Assembly: GCF_001692325.1 (NCBI RefSeq)
Contig: NZ_LXKN01000058.1
Span: 124,001-188,000, forward strand
Direction: 5' to 3'
Source: Rhizobium sp. AC27/96
Lineage (GTDB): Bacteria; Pseudomonadota; Alphaproteobacteria; Rhizobiales; Rhizobiaceae
Length of the DNA stretch: 64,000 bases
In this document: positions 16,941 through 25,228 of the stretch, in pieces
Position numbering within the stretch: position 1 is the stretch's first letter
Layout of the letters: every line of letters begins with the position of its first letter
Notes under the pieces: generated by a model
Seen by the model: only the letters and a program-made list of their open reading frames with translations
What the model was told of the DNA's origin: nothing
Database searches by the model: none
Made by a program: the position numbers and the translations under genes

Positions 16941-16961
16941 TGTCTTTAGTCCTTTTCGCTT

Positions 16962-16978
16962 GGGTTCTTCGTGAACCC
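16962..16978 (-). promoter_or_regulatory. Leader hairpin before the small ORF
   Basis: On the minus strand, GGGTTC and GAACCC pair around a five-base loop, ending six bases before the AAAGG ribosome-binding site of the 46-codon ORF. It could affect translation initiation. The rest of 16979-17280 has no gene and must contain the pepP promoter on the plus strand and the small-unit promoter on the minus strand. Confidence 0.45.
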
Positions 16979-17280
16979 CGTTTGATGTGGCGGATATAGC
17001 GACTCGTTCGCTTGCGTGGCAGGGGGGAGGCTTCATGGGAGCTATGCGCGATATGCATATTGCCTGCCGTGAAGATGTCATATTTGACCTCTCATGCTCA
17101 CGAAATGGGCGGATTCGTTAACGGCGCCTATGGCGAGCCTGGCAGCACGGCGGGCTTGAATCGCCACATCACCGACAGTTTTCGCTCTCCCCCGAAAATC
17201 ACGTCGCACTTCCTGCAATCATGTTCTAACATACTGGCACTATTCAGTTTCACGGATTCCCACCAGTCTCGGATTAAGCC

Positions 17281-19116
17281 ATGTTCCAGTCTTTCGACGT
17301 CACTTCCACCCCGCAATTCGGCCGCGAACGGGTCGCTGGGCTGCGCAATGCCTTTGGCGATCTCGGTATTGACGGCTTCCTAGTGCCGCGTGCCGACGAG
17401 TATCAGGGCGAGTATGTGCCCAAATGTTCAGAGCGGCTTGCCTGGCTCACAGGTTTCACTGGATCAGCGGGTGTTGCACTTGTGACACACACGCAGGCCG
17501 TGGTTTTCGTGGATGGCCGCTATGTGACGCAGCTTGCTGAGCAGGTGGACCGCGGTGTCTTCACCGGTGGCGATCTGGTGAACGAGCCGCCGCATATCTG
17601 GCTGCCGCGACATGCCAAGACGGGATTCCGGCTCGGCATCGATCCGTGGCTGCATACGGGGGCCGAAGTCCGCCGCCTGGAAAAGGCGTTGAGCGAGATC
17701 GACGGCAAGCTGGTCTTTCTTCCCCATAATCCCCTCGACAAGCTCTGGAGCGACCGGCCGGCAGAGCCGCTTGGCGGCGTCATTATCCAGGATATCGCCC
17801 AGGCCGGCATATTGGCGAAGGACAAGCTCGCGACGATTGCAGCCAGTCTCAAGGAAAAGAACCTCAAGGCGGTATTGATCACCGATCCGTCTTCGGTTGC
17901 CTGGATCTTCAATATTCGCGGCAGCGACGTGCCGCACACGCCGCATCCGCTGGCGCGTGCCATCATTCATGCCGAAGGCGAGGCTGAGCTCTTTCTCGAC
18001 AAGCGCAAGACCAAGGTCGAGGCGGAAGCCTATCTCACCCAGATCTGCAAGCAGCTGCCGCCGTCCGAGCTGGCCAGGCGGCTGGGTGCCGCGGCTGCAA
18101 ATGGCGGACGCATCCTGATCGATCCGGATCTGGCTTCCTATGCGCTGACCGATATTATCCGTCATGAGGGTGGCGAAGTCGTCGAGGGCAATGATCCCGC
18201 CAAGCTGCCGCGCGCCTGCAAGAATGCCGCCGAGATCAACGGATCTGCGGCCGCCCATCTGCAGGATGGCGCCGCCATGGTGGAGTTTCTCTACTGGCTG
18301 GAAACCAGCAAGCCGGGCATGGTGACGGAAATTGCCGCCGCCGAGCGTCTGGAGGCCTGCCGTGCCCGCGTCGGCCAGAGCATGCAGAACCCGCTGAAGG
18401 ACATTTCCTTCGATACGATCTCGGGCGCCGGCGAGCATGCGGCGATCATGCATTACCGCGTGACGACGGCGAGCGACCAGATGATTCAGGCCGGCGAGCT
18501 TTTCCTGATCGATTCAGGCGCTCAGTACATCAATGGCACGACGGATATCACCCGCACGGTCGGCATTGGTGCTGTCTCGGAAGAAAAGAAGCGTCTCTTC
18601 ACGCTGGTGCTGAAGGGAATGATCGCCATCAGCACGGCGCGCTTCCCCAAGGGCACGCGCGGCTGCGATCTCGATCCGCTGGCGCGCATTGCGCTGTGGA
18701 AAGCGGGCGTCGATTTCGCCCATGGCACCGGCCATGGCGTTGGCTCATATCTCTCGGTGCATGAGGGGCCGCAGCGCATCGCTCGGCTCGCCTTGCAGGA
18801 GCTGCTGCCCGGCATGATCCTGTCGAATGAGCCAGGCTATTATCGCCCCGGCCATTTCGGCATCCGCATCGAGAACCTGATCTACATTCGCGATCCGGAG
18901 GAGATCGAAGGCGGTGATATGCCGATGCTTGGCTTCGAAACGCTAACCTTCTGCCCGATCGATCGCAGCCTGGTCCTCGTGGAACTGCTGACGCACGAAG
19001 AGCTGCATTGGCTGAACGACTATCATGTGAAGACGCGCGAAGCGCTGATGCCCCTCATCCATGATGCGGACATTCGGGCCTGGCTGGAGAATGCGACGCT
19101 GGAACTCAGCCACTGA
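17281..19116 (+). CDS. pepP: Xaa-Pro aminopeptidase (peptidase family M24B)
   Basis: Cytoplasmic dimetal peptidase that removes an N-terminal residue before proline. The 611-residue protein has two creatinase-like N-terminal domains (about 15-150 and 165-310) and a pita-bread catalytic domain (about 325-545). It is the long form with a C-terminal extension, as in eukaryotic-type aminopeptidase P, rather than the about 440-residue E. coli PepP. The metal ligands are D411, D422, H485, E517 and E531, all present. It is convergent with azlD; a 13-bp perfect inverted repeat separates them. Confidence 0.94.
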   Translation: MFQSFDVTSTPQFGRERVAGLRNAFGDLGIDGFLVPRADEYQGEYVPKCSERLAWLTGFTGSAGVALVTHTQAVVFVDGRYVTQLAEQVDRGVFTGGDLVNEPPHIWLPRHAKTGFRLGIDPWLHTGAEVRRLEKALSEIDGKLVFLPHNPLDKLWSDRPAEPLGGVIIQDIAQAGILAKDKLATIAASLKEKNLKAVLITDPSSVAWIFNIRGSDVPHTPHPLARAIIHAEGEAELFLDKRKTKVEAEAYLTQICKQLPPSELARRLGAAAANGGRILIDPDLASYALTDIIRHEGGEVVEGNDPAKLPRACKNAAEINGSAAAHLQDGAAMVEFLYWLETSKPGMVTEIAAAERLEACRARVGQSMQNPLKDISFDTISGAGEHAAIMHYRVTTASDQMIQAGELFLIDSGAQYINGTTDITRTVGIGAVSEEKKRLFTLVLKGMIAISTARFPKGTRGCDLDPLARIALWKAGVDFAHGTGHGVGSYLSVHEGPQRIARLALQELLPGMILSNEPGYYRPGHFGIRIENLIYIRDPEEIEGGDMPMLGFETLTFCPIDRSLVLVELLTHEELHWLNDYHVKTREALMPLIHDADIRAWLENATLELSH

Positions 19117-19122
19117 CAGGCT

Positions 19123-19158
19123 ATGCCATCCCGCTTTCACCTGAGAGCGGGATGGCAT
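19123..19158. terminator. Long perfect hairpin between convergent pepP and azlD
   Basis: ATGCCATCCCGCT (19123-19135) and its exact complement (19146-19158) flank a ten-base loop. There is no T run on either side. Position between convergent genes suggests a bidirectional terminator or RNA-end stabiliser. Confidence 0.65.
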
Positions 19159-19167
19159 TACGACGGC

Positions 19168-19479
19168 TTAGGCGCCGATCGAATGTCGCCACGCCATCAC
19201 GACGATCCATCCCGCGACCAGCATGTAGGTCGAGGGGTAGCGCAGGCCGACGAGAAGCGCGGCAAGCAGCCCCACCTTGGTATCCCATCCTCCGATGAAG
19301 AAGGACGGCGCGACGAGCGTCGTCAGCACCGCTGCGGGTACGGCATTCAGCGCGGCTTCGACGCGCGGCGGAATGCGGGTCATCTTGACGATAAGGATAT
19401 AGCCGCCGATGCGCGTGAGGAAGGTCACGATGGCGGCGGCCAGAATCAGCAGGACCATATTCGCATTGAAATCGAACAT
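19168..19479 (-). CDS. azlD: AzlD family branched-chain amino acid transport subunit
   Basis: Small inner-membrane protein (103 residues, about three transmembrane segments) that works with AzlC to export branched-chain amino acids. The start sequence NMVLLILAAAIVTFLTRIGGY and the middle NAVPAAVLTTLVAP are typical of AzlD. Its ATG is two bases after the azlC stop, so the two are translationally coupled. Similar pairs are known as YgaZ/YgaH or BrnF/BrnE. Confidence 0.9.
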   Translation of the reverse strand: MFDFNANMVLLILAAAIVTFLTRIGGYILIVKMTRIPPRVEAALNAVPAAVLTTLVAPSFFIGGWDTKVGLLAALLVGLRYPSTYMLVAGWIVVMAWRHSIGA

Positions 19480-19481
19480 GC

Positions 19482-20204
19482 TCAGACCTCGTGGTTTTCG
19501 CGAGCGAGGTCGGACTTGCGATTTGCCTTCACCGGCGGCAAGAACGCGGCGACGGCGACGCCTACCAGGGCGCCGATACTCACATGCCAGGGCGAGCCGA
19601 TATAGCGGTGGGCAATTGCCGATGCGGCGGCACTCGCCACCACCACCGGCAGGAAATTGTCGCGTTTGCGGAAGCCGATGACAATGCCTAGGAAATAGAT
19701 CGGCAGAAGGATATCGAGACCGATCGACCTGGGATCACCGATGAGGCTGCCGAGCAAGCCACCGACAAAGCTTGCCAGCACCCAGGGAATGTAGATCATC
19801 GTCGCGGAGCCGATATACCACGCGAAGGTTACGGGCTTGCCGCTTTCGTCGCGCTTGATCGTTTCGGCAAATTGCGGATCGACAAGGAAGAAGAAGGTGA
19901 GGAATTTTTCGACGAGCGAGAAGCTCCTGATATAGCGGGCGATCGCCGCCGAGTAGAGTACGTGGCGGAAATTGACTGCCAGGATCGACAACACGATCAG
20001 CCAGGCTTGGACGTTGTGACCAAAGAGATCGAGACCCACCATCTGGCTGGCGCCGGCATAGACCGTGCTGCTCATCAGCGTCAATTCGCCGACCGACATG
20101 CCCTGATCGCGCGCCAAGGCACCGAACAGGGCGCCGAAAGGTGCCGTTGCGAGGCCGACGGGGATGCCGCCCTTCAACCCGTCAATAAAATCCGCGCGAC
20201 CCAT
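19482..20204 (-). CDS. azlC: AzlC family branched-chain amino acid exporter, large subunit
   Basis: Inner-membrane protein of 240 residues with about six hydrophobic segments. The conserved N-terminal part GIPVGLATAPFGALFGALA and the SSTVYAGASQ motif (about residues 44-53), followed by NFRHVLYSAA, identify the AzlC/BrnF family. With AzlD it exports Leu, Ile, Val or related compounds, using the proton gradient. It is first in a two-gene minus-strand operon. No Lrp-type regulator gene is adjacent. Confidence 0.92.
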   Translation of the reverse strand: MGRADFIDGLKGGIPVGLATAPFGALFGALARDQGMSVGELTLMSSTVYAGASQMVGLDLFGHNVQAWLIVLSILAVNFRHVLYSAAIARYIRSFSLVEKFLTFFFLVDPQFAETIKRDESGKPVTFAWYIGSATMIYIPWVLASFVGGLLGSLIGDPRSIGLDILLPIYFLGIVIGFRKRDNFLPVVVASAAASAIAHRYIGSPWHVSIGALVGVAVAAFLPPVKANRKSDLARENHEV

Positions 20205-20449
20205 CGTCCGCTCTGTCCTTCATGGAAAATCCGGAGCCTACGCCCAGATGCTGTGTTTGCAGTTCCGGCACACAGATCAAGCGCGACTTACAACCGTGAT
20301 CGCCGCTTGCGCATCTGCGCCCAAGCGCTGTTCAATGGCGCGAGCTGTAAGCCGCGCGCTGGGATGCAGCAATTGAATTTACTTGATGGATAAATTGATT
20401 TTCTTGAAGTAGCCCCCGGAGACTGCTCGCAAATCGGGAGATACGGAAC

Positions 20450-20701
20450 ATGCAGAAAATCACCTTCACCAAGGAAGAAAAGGCAGCGATCGTTGCGCGC
20501 ATTCAGCGCTATTTCTCCGAAGAACTCGACCAGTCGATCGGCACATTGCCCACGGAATTCCTGCTCGATTTCTTCACCACCGAGATCGGTCCCTATTACT
20601 ACAATCAGGGTCTGCGCGACGCCCACGCGGCGCTGATGAGCAAGATGGAGGATTTCGGCGAGGCGATCTATCTGCTGGAGAAGGAGCCACCCAAGGGCTG
20701 A
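20450..20701 (+). CDS. DUF2164 family protein
   Basis: An 83-residue cytoplasmic protein starting at an ATG after GGGAGAT. The pattern MQKITFTKEEKAAIVARIQRYF and GPYYYNQGLRDA matches the DUF2164 family, whose function is unknown. It has no membrane segment and is mostly helical with several acidic residues. It converges tail to tail with panB, seven bases apart. The 245-bp gap before it, shared with divergent azlC, shows no gene. Confidence 0.82.
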   Translation: MQKITFTKEEKAAIVARIQRYFSEELDQSIGTLPTEFLLDFFTTEIGPYYYNQGLRDAHAALMSKMEDFGEAIYLLEKEPPKG

Positions 20702-20708
20702 TCCGTAT

Positions 20709-21530
20709 TTACTTCTTCGGCTGGAATGTGTGCTCCAGGGCCGGGAAGCTGCGGGCTTTGACTTCGTCAGCATAGGCTTCCACAGCCTTCGAGATCGCCG
20801 GCGCCAATTCGGCAAAATGCTTGACGAAACGCGGCTTGAAATCGTTGAAGAGGCCAAGCATGTCATCGGAGACGAGGATTTGCCCGTCGCAGGCGGCAGA
20901 GGCGCCGATGCCGATGGTGGGGATGGAGACTGCAGCGGTGATTTCGCGGGCGAGGGGTTCGATCGTGCCTTCGACAACCATCGCAAAAGCACCGGCCTCG
21001 GCAATCGCCCTGGCGTCGCGTCGGATCTTGTCTGCTTCCTTCTCGGAGCGGCCGAGCGAGCGGTAGCCGCCGGTGGTGTTCACGAGCTGGGGCATGAGAC
21101 CGATATGGCCGAAGACGGGGACGCCGCGGGCTGTGAGGAAGGATACGGTCTCGGCCATCTCCTCGCCGCCCTCGAGCTTCACGCCGTCGCAGCCGGTTTC
21201 CTTCAGGATGCGCGCGGCATTGCGAAAGGCCTGTTCCTTCGATTCCTGATAGGCGCCAAAGGGAAGGTCGACGATGACGCAGGCATGCTTGACACCGCGC
21301 ATGACGGCCTGGCCATGGGCAATCATCATTTCCATCGTGACGCCGACTGTGGTCTCCATGCCGTAGAGCACCATGCCGAGGGAATCGCCGACCAGCAGCA
21401 GGTCGCAATGCGGGTCGAGCAGGCGGGCGATGGGTGTCGTATAGGCCGTCAGGCTGACGATTGGGCGGGTGCCCTTCATCGCTTCGATGGTGGCTGTGGT
21501 GGTGCGTTTGGTCTGTCCGACTGTGCTCAT
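20709..21530 (-). CDS. panB: 3-methyl-2-oxobutanoate hydroxymethyltransferase PanB
   Basis: First enzyme of pantothenate synthesis, which transfers a hydroxymethyl group from methylene-tetrahydrofolate to alpha-ketoisovalerate. It has 273 residues and a TIM-barrel fold. Conserved blocks include LTAYTTPIARLLD (about 27-39), VGDSLGMVLYG (47-57) with the magnesium aspartate, and KLEGGEE near residue 118. The start is one base after the panC stop, so translation is coupled in the order panC-panB. Confidence 0.96.
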   Translation of the reverse strand: MSTVGQTKRTTTATIEAMKGTRPIVSLTAYTTPIARLLDPHCDLLLVGDSLGMVLYGMETTVGVTMEMMIAHGQAVMRGVKHACVIVDLPFGAYQESKEQAFRNAARILKETGCDGVKLEGGEEMAETVSFLTARGVPVFGHIGLMPQLVNTTGGYRSLGRSEKEADKIRRDARAIAEAGAFAMVVEGTIEPLAREITAAVSIPTIGIGASAACDGQILVSDDMLGLFNDFKPRFVKHFAELAPAISKAVEAYADEVKARSFPALEHTFQPKK

Positions 21531-21531
21531 C

Positions 21532-22407
21532 TCATGCAGCCTTTTCGCCGGCAGCCTGCTTGCGGCCGATCACGCGGTTGTCGAGCAGGCGGGTGGAGCC
21601 GATGCGCACGAACAGGGCGATGAGCACAGGCTGGCCGTGAAGCTTCGTCAGTTGCTCCAGCGTGTCGGGATCGCGAACGGCGGCGACTTCGGCGGTAGCG
21701 AGCGGCTCGCTTTCGATGAAAGTTCGCAATGCCTCCTCGAATGCAGAGGGATCATCGGTGCCGAGCTCATAGAGCCTTTCGGCTTCCGCCAGTGCCTTTG
21801 GGACGATAGCCGCCGCTGCCCGCTCCTCCTTCGAGAGGTAGACGTTGCGGGAGGACAGAGCGAGCCCGTCCACATCACGGACTGTCGGCACCGGCACGAC
21901 CCGAACGGGCTGGGCCAGATCCTCCACCATGCGGCGGATGATTGCCACCTGCTGATAGTCCTTTTCGCCGAAATAGGCGCTATCCGGCTGGACGATATTG
22001 AAGAGCTTGGTGACGACCGTTGCCACACCGGCGAAATGGCCAGGGCGCACTGCGCCCTCCAATTCGGCACCAAGTTTCGGCACGTCGACGACGGTTTCCA
22101 TCGGGCGGGGATACATATCGCTGACGCCAGGTGCGAAGAGGAAATCGACGCCACCGTCTCGCAGCATGGCGCTATCGCGCTCAAGATCGCGCGGGTATTT
22201 CGCCAGATCTTCATTGGCACCGAATTGCAGCGGATTGACGAAAATGGAGGTGACGACAATGTCGTTCTCGGCTTTGGCGCGGGAAACGAGTTCCATGTGG
22301 CCGGCGTGCAGATAGCCCATGGTCGGTACCAGGCCGATGCTCTGGCCGGCCTTGCGATGCTCGCCGAGCCTCTCGCGCAGTGCCGCTATCGTGTTGATGA
22401 CATCCAT
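21532..22407 (-). CDS. panC: Pantothenate synthetase PanC
   Basis: Condenses pantoate with beta-alanine using ATP. From the ATG at 22407, seven bases after GGGAGGAG, it has 291 residues; an open frame further upstream has no such site. The nucleotide-binding segment PTMGYLHAGHMEL (HIGH-type) is near residues 27-39 and the SSRNVYLS motif near 185-192. It is first in the panCB operon. The gap 22408-22685 separating it from the SDR gene shows no other gene. No aspartate decarboxylase (panD) is in the window. Confidence 0.96.
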   Translation of the reverse strand: MDVINTIAALRERLGEHRKAGQSIGLVPTMGYLHAGHMELVSRAKAENDIVVTSIFVNPLQFGANEDLAKYPRDLERDSAMLRDGGVDFLFAPGVSDMYPRPMETVVDVPKLGAELEGAVRPGHFAGVATVVTKLFNIVQPDSAYFGEKDYQQVAIIRRMVEDLAQPVRVVPVPTVRDVDGLALSSRNVYLSKEERAAAAIVPKALAEAERLYELGTDDPSAFEEALRTFIESEPLATAEVAAVRDPDTLEQLTKLHGQPVLIALFVRIGSTRLLDNRVIGRKQAAGEKAA

Positions 22408-22685
22408 CGTGGCACTCCTCCCGAGGCAGCGCCGCCCCGTGCCGCCCATTTCCATCCCGTAATTTGGCGGCCCTTCTAACGTGTGCAGTGCAAAAAGGCA
22501 ATTCAAGGGAATGGGCGCTTCGTGTCTTGCCTGCGTAGTTCATTGCTTCCGGCTTCGACTAGGCCAGCGCGGAGGCAGATTCAGCCGGGGTGGGAGCTAT
22601 CTGAGTTGCTGTCCTCCAAAATGATATCGCTCTTCCAAGTGATGCCTGGGAGAGCGACAGCAATGTGGCCTGGCTTGTTCCAAAC

Positions 22686-23390
22686 CTACACCGAACGGGT
22701 CAATCCGCCGTCGACCTTGAGGTTCTGGCCGGTGATGTAACCGGCACCATCGGAGGCGAGGAAGGCGACGGTGGCGGCGATTTCGGCGCTGGTGCCGTAG
22801 CGCTGCATCGGCACGCTGTCGCGGCGCTCTTCTGTGGCGGGCAGGCTGTCGATCCAACCGGGCAGGACGTTGTTCATCCGCACATTGTCGGCGGCATAGG
22901 TGTCGGCGAATATCTTGGTGTAAGAAGCAAGGCCTGCGCGGAACACGGCCGAGGTCGGGAACATCGCGGAGGGTTCGAACGTCCAGGCTGTGGAGATGTT
23001 GACGATCGCGCCGGACTTCTGCTTCTGCATGATGGGGGCGACGAGGCGGACCGAGCGGATGACGTTCATCAGATAGACGTCGAGGCCGGTGTGCCATTGC
23101 TCGTCGGTGATATCGAGGATGGGTGCGCGCGGGCCGTGGCCGGCGCTGTTTACGAGCACGTCGACCCGTCCCCACTTTGCCATCGTCGCATCGACCAGGC
23201 GCTTGAGGTCGTCATTGGACTGGTTGGAGCCGGTGATGCCGATGCCGCCGAGTTCTTCCGCAAGAGCCTCGCCCTTTCCGGAGGACGAGAGGATGGCCAC
23301 CTTGAACCCGTCGGCGGCGAGACGTCTGGCGCTCTCGGCGCCCATGCCGCTGCCGCCCGCGGTGATGATCGCGACTTTTTCTATTGACAT
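22686..23390 (-). CDS. SDR-family protein with altered active site
   Basis: A 234-residue Rossmann protein of the short-chain dehydrogenase family. The ATG at 23390 follows AGAGGAGAC. The coenzyme motif TAGGSGMG is at 10-17, NSAG at 81-84 and the catalytic-type Ser133 in NIST. Where the family has YxxxK this protein has FPTSA (from about Phe144), with no Tyr or Lys in register, so ordinary dehydrogenase chemistry is doubtful. The C-terminal ITGQNLKVDGG is normal. It is divergent from a LysR gene, which probably controls it. Confidence 0.87.
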   Translation of the reverse strand: MSIEKVAIITAGGSGMGAESARRLAADGFKVAILSSSGKGEALAEELGGIGITGSNQSNDDLKRLVDATMAKWGRVDVLVNSAGHGPRAPILDITDEQWHTGLDVYLMNVIRSVRLVAPIMQKQKSGAIVNISTAWTFEPSAMFPTSAVFRAGLASYTKIFADTYAADNVRMNNVLPGWIDSLPATEERRDSVPMQRYGTSAEIAATVAFLASDGAGYITGQNLKVDGGLTRSV

Positions 23391-23442
23391 ATGCGTCTCC
23401 TCTTTGGTCTTGCCCGAATGGGCTGATTGCTTCAAACTTGCC

Positions 23443-23456
23443 GATGAAATATCATC
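23443..23456. promoter_or_regulatory. Candidate LysR binding site between the SDR and lysR genes
   Basis: GATGAAATATCATC has five-base perfect arms around an AT-rich centre and lies near the middle of the 123-bp divergent spacer. Position and AT-rich palindromic form fit a LysR-type activator site; this is inference. Confidence 0.4.
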
Positions 23457-23513
23457 TTTCTTGCGCGCGAGCGAAGCAGTTACGCTCTTATTTCTCAGTA
23501 GAAAAACTATCGC

Positions 23514-24404
23514 ATGAACGGCTCACTCGGTAAACTTCCTTCTCTGAACGGCTTGAAGGCATTCGAGGTGGCGGCGCGTCATCTGAGCTTCAGGGTGGCC
23601 GCCGAGGAACTCGGGGTTACCCAGGGTGCGGTGGCGCAGCAGGTCCGCGGGCTAGAGGCGGAGCTTGGCGTAAAGCTGTTCGAGCGGATGCCGCGAAGCC
23701 TGGTTCTCACAGGCGAAGGGCGCGGTTACATCGCCGATATCAGGCGCGCCTTCGAAATCATCGCCCAGGCGACGGGTGATCTCCGGCCGCAACCGGTCAG
23801 GCTCACCATCAGCACCACACCGACATTCGCATCGAAATGGCTGATCCCACGTCTGCCGGATTTTACGAGCCGTCATCCCGATCTCGATCTTCATATCCTC
23901 GCGACCGAGCGCATGTCGGGGTTTCAAGCGGATGGGGTGGATCTCGCGGTTCGCTATGGGCGTCCGCCTTTCGGGCCGGGCTTGGCGTCGGAGCTGTTGT
24001 TCGAACAGGAGATCATTGCGGTTTGCAGCCCTGTGTTGCTGCGCGACCGAAGGCCGCCAAAAACGTCGGAGGAGCTTGCGGACTACGCACTCCTTCACGA
24101 CGCCCATAATTCCTGGCCCGAATTTATCGATACCCATTTCGGACGGGCGGCGCAGCCTTCCTACAAGGGGATCAGCTTCAACCAGACGTCGCATGCAATC
24201 GAGGCCGCCATTGCCGGGCAGGGCATTGTTCTCGCCAACCGGGATTTCGTCGCACGGGATATGGCGGAAGGGCGTTTGACGCAAGTCGTTGAGGGTACGC
24301 TCAGCGGTCCCTCCGATTTCTATCTCGTCTGGCCGCGCTATCGTAAATCGCCAGCAATCGAGACAGTGATCGCCTGGATGAGCGAGGAAGCGAAGAGGAA
24401 ATAG
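23514..24404 (+). CDS. LysR family regulator (GcvA-like)
   Basis: A 296-residue LysR-type regulator. The N-terminal winged HTH spans about residues 8-67 (LKAFEVAARHLSFRVAAEEL and TQGAVAQQVRGLE), and the LFERMPRSLVLTGEG wing is of the GcvA/AmpR type. The effector-binding domain fills about 90-290. The start lacks a clear Shine-Dalgarno sequence. It is divergent from the SDR gene, its likely target. The inducer is unknown. Confidence 0.92.
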   Translation: MNGSLGKLPSLNGLKAFEVAARHLSFRVAAEELGVTQGAVAQQVRGLEAELGVKLFERMPRSLVLTGEGRGYIADIRRAFEIIAQATGDLRPQPVRLTISTTPTFASKWLIPRLPDFTSRHPDLDLHILATERMSGFQADGVDLAVRYGRPPFGPGLASELLFEQEIIAVCSPVLLRDRRPPKTSEELADYALLHDAHNSWPEFIDTHFGRAAQPSYKGISFNQTSHAIEAAIAGQGIVLANRDFVARDMAEGRLTQVVEGTLSGPSDFYLVWPRYRKSPAIETVIAWMSEEAKRK

Positions 24405-24460
24405 TGGGTGCACGTCACCCAGGTTCGTTCTGGTGAATCTCCCAATCATATCCGGAATGA

Positions 24461-24516
24461 TGTAAAGCATGCTTGACATGAATCTCGACGCCGCCATATG
24501 TAAAGCATGCTTTACA
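24461..24516 (+). promoter_or_regulatory. Promoter with twin 18-bp palindromic operators of the membrane protein/XRE operon
   Basis: TGTAAAGCATGCTTTACA at 24499-24516 is a perfect 18-bp palindrome. At 24461-24478 the same sequence occurs with one change. A TTGACA box (24473-24478) overlaps the first copy, and a -10-like ATATGT (24496-24501, 17-bp spacer) overlaps the second. Centres are 38 bp apart. The XRE protein encoded by the operon is the obvious candidate ligand, giving autorepression. Confidence 0.8.
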
Positions 24517-24526
24517 GGAAGCCGAC

Positions 24527-24907
24527 ATGAGAAAATACCGCTATCGCTTGGAGATTGGGGCGAGCATGGTCGCCTATGGCGTCATACTGACGCTCTCGCT
24601 GTGGCTGATCAATCACGATATGGTCGAAGGAACCACCTGGAAAACAATGGTGTCACTGGCGCCGATGCTGCCGGCATTTTTCATTGCCGCCTCGGTGCTG
24701 CGCCATCTTCGCCGCATTGACGAGCTGCAGCGCAAGATTCAGCTGGAAGCCTTTTCGATCGCCTTCGCCGGTACCGCGCTGATCACCTTCAGCTATGGCT
24801 TCCTTGAGAATGTCGGTTATCCGAAGCTGACGATGTTCGCCGTATGGCCGCTGATGTCGGCCCTGTGGATCGTCGGCGGCATTGTCAGCCATTTGCGCTA
24901 TCGATGA
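24527..24907 (+). CDS. Small four-helix membrane protein of an XRE-regulated pair
   Basis: A 126-residue protein with four predicted transmembrane segments (about 9-27, 42-60, 75-95, 101-119) and a charged cytoplasmic stretch, LRHLRRIDELQRKIQLEAF, between the second and third. It resembles unnamed small membrane proteins that are co-encoded with short XRE regulators; the function is unknown. It starts six bases after AGGAAG. Its stop overlaps the regulator's start in ATGA. The operon promoter carries two copies of one palindrome. Confidence 0.8.
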   Translation: MRKYRYRLEIGASMVAYGVILTLSLWLINHDMVEGTTWKTMVSLAPMLPAFFIAASVLRHLRRIDELQRKIQLEAFSIAFAGTALITFSYGFLENVGYPKLTMFAVWPLMSALWIVGGIVSHLRYR

Positions 24908-25092
24908 AGAACCGGTTGAAAGCATTGCGGACCGAGCGCGGCTGGTCCCAGGGCGAGCTTGCTGCTAAGCTCGATGTCTCCCGGCAGACGGTCAATGCGA
25001 TCGAGAACGAGCGCTATGATCCCAGCCTGCCGCTCGCCTTTATCATCGCCAGGGTTTTTGGTCTGCCGATCGAGCAGATTTTTGAGGAATGA
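24904..25092 (+). CDS. Short XRE/Cro-type HTH regulator
   Basis: A 62-residue protein that is little more than one helix-turn-helix domain: LKALRTERGWSQGELAAKL, then SRQTVNAIENERYDPSL. The end GLPIEQIFEE is typical of the YozG-like short XRE regulators. It has no sensor domain. Its ATG overlaps the stop of the membrane protein gene by four bases, so the two are made together. It probably dimerises and binds the twin palindromes before the operon; the membrane protein may influence it, but that is speculation. Confidence 0.9.
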   Translation: MKNRLKALRTERGWSQGELAAKLDVSRQTVNAIENERYDPSLPLAFIIARVFGLPIEQIFEE

Positions 25093-25228
25093 GAGATCAG
25101 GTGGCGGGGACTGGCTGATAATGTCAGGCCGGTCGGCCACCTCATCATCAGTGGCACTTGTCATCCTGCTCCGGAATCTCCCCTTCGGAATTAGCGCTTT
25201 TCTCAATCTTTTGCTGTTAGCTGCCTGC

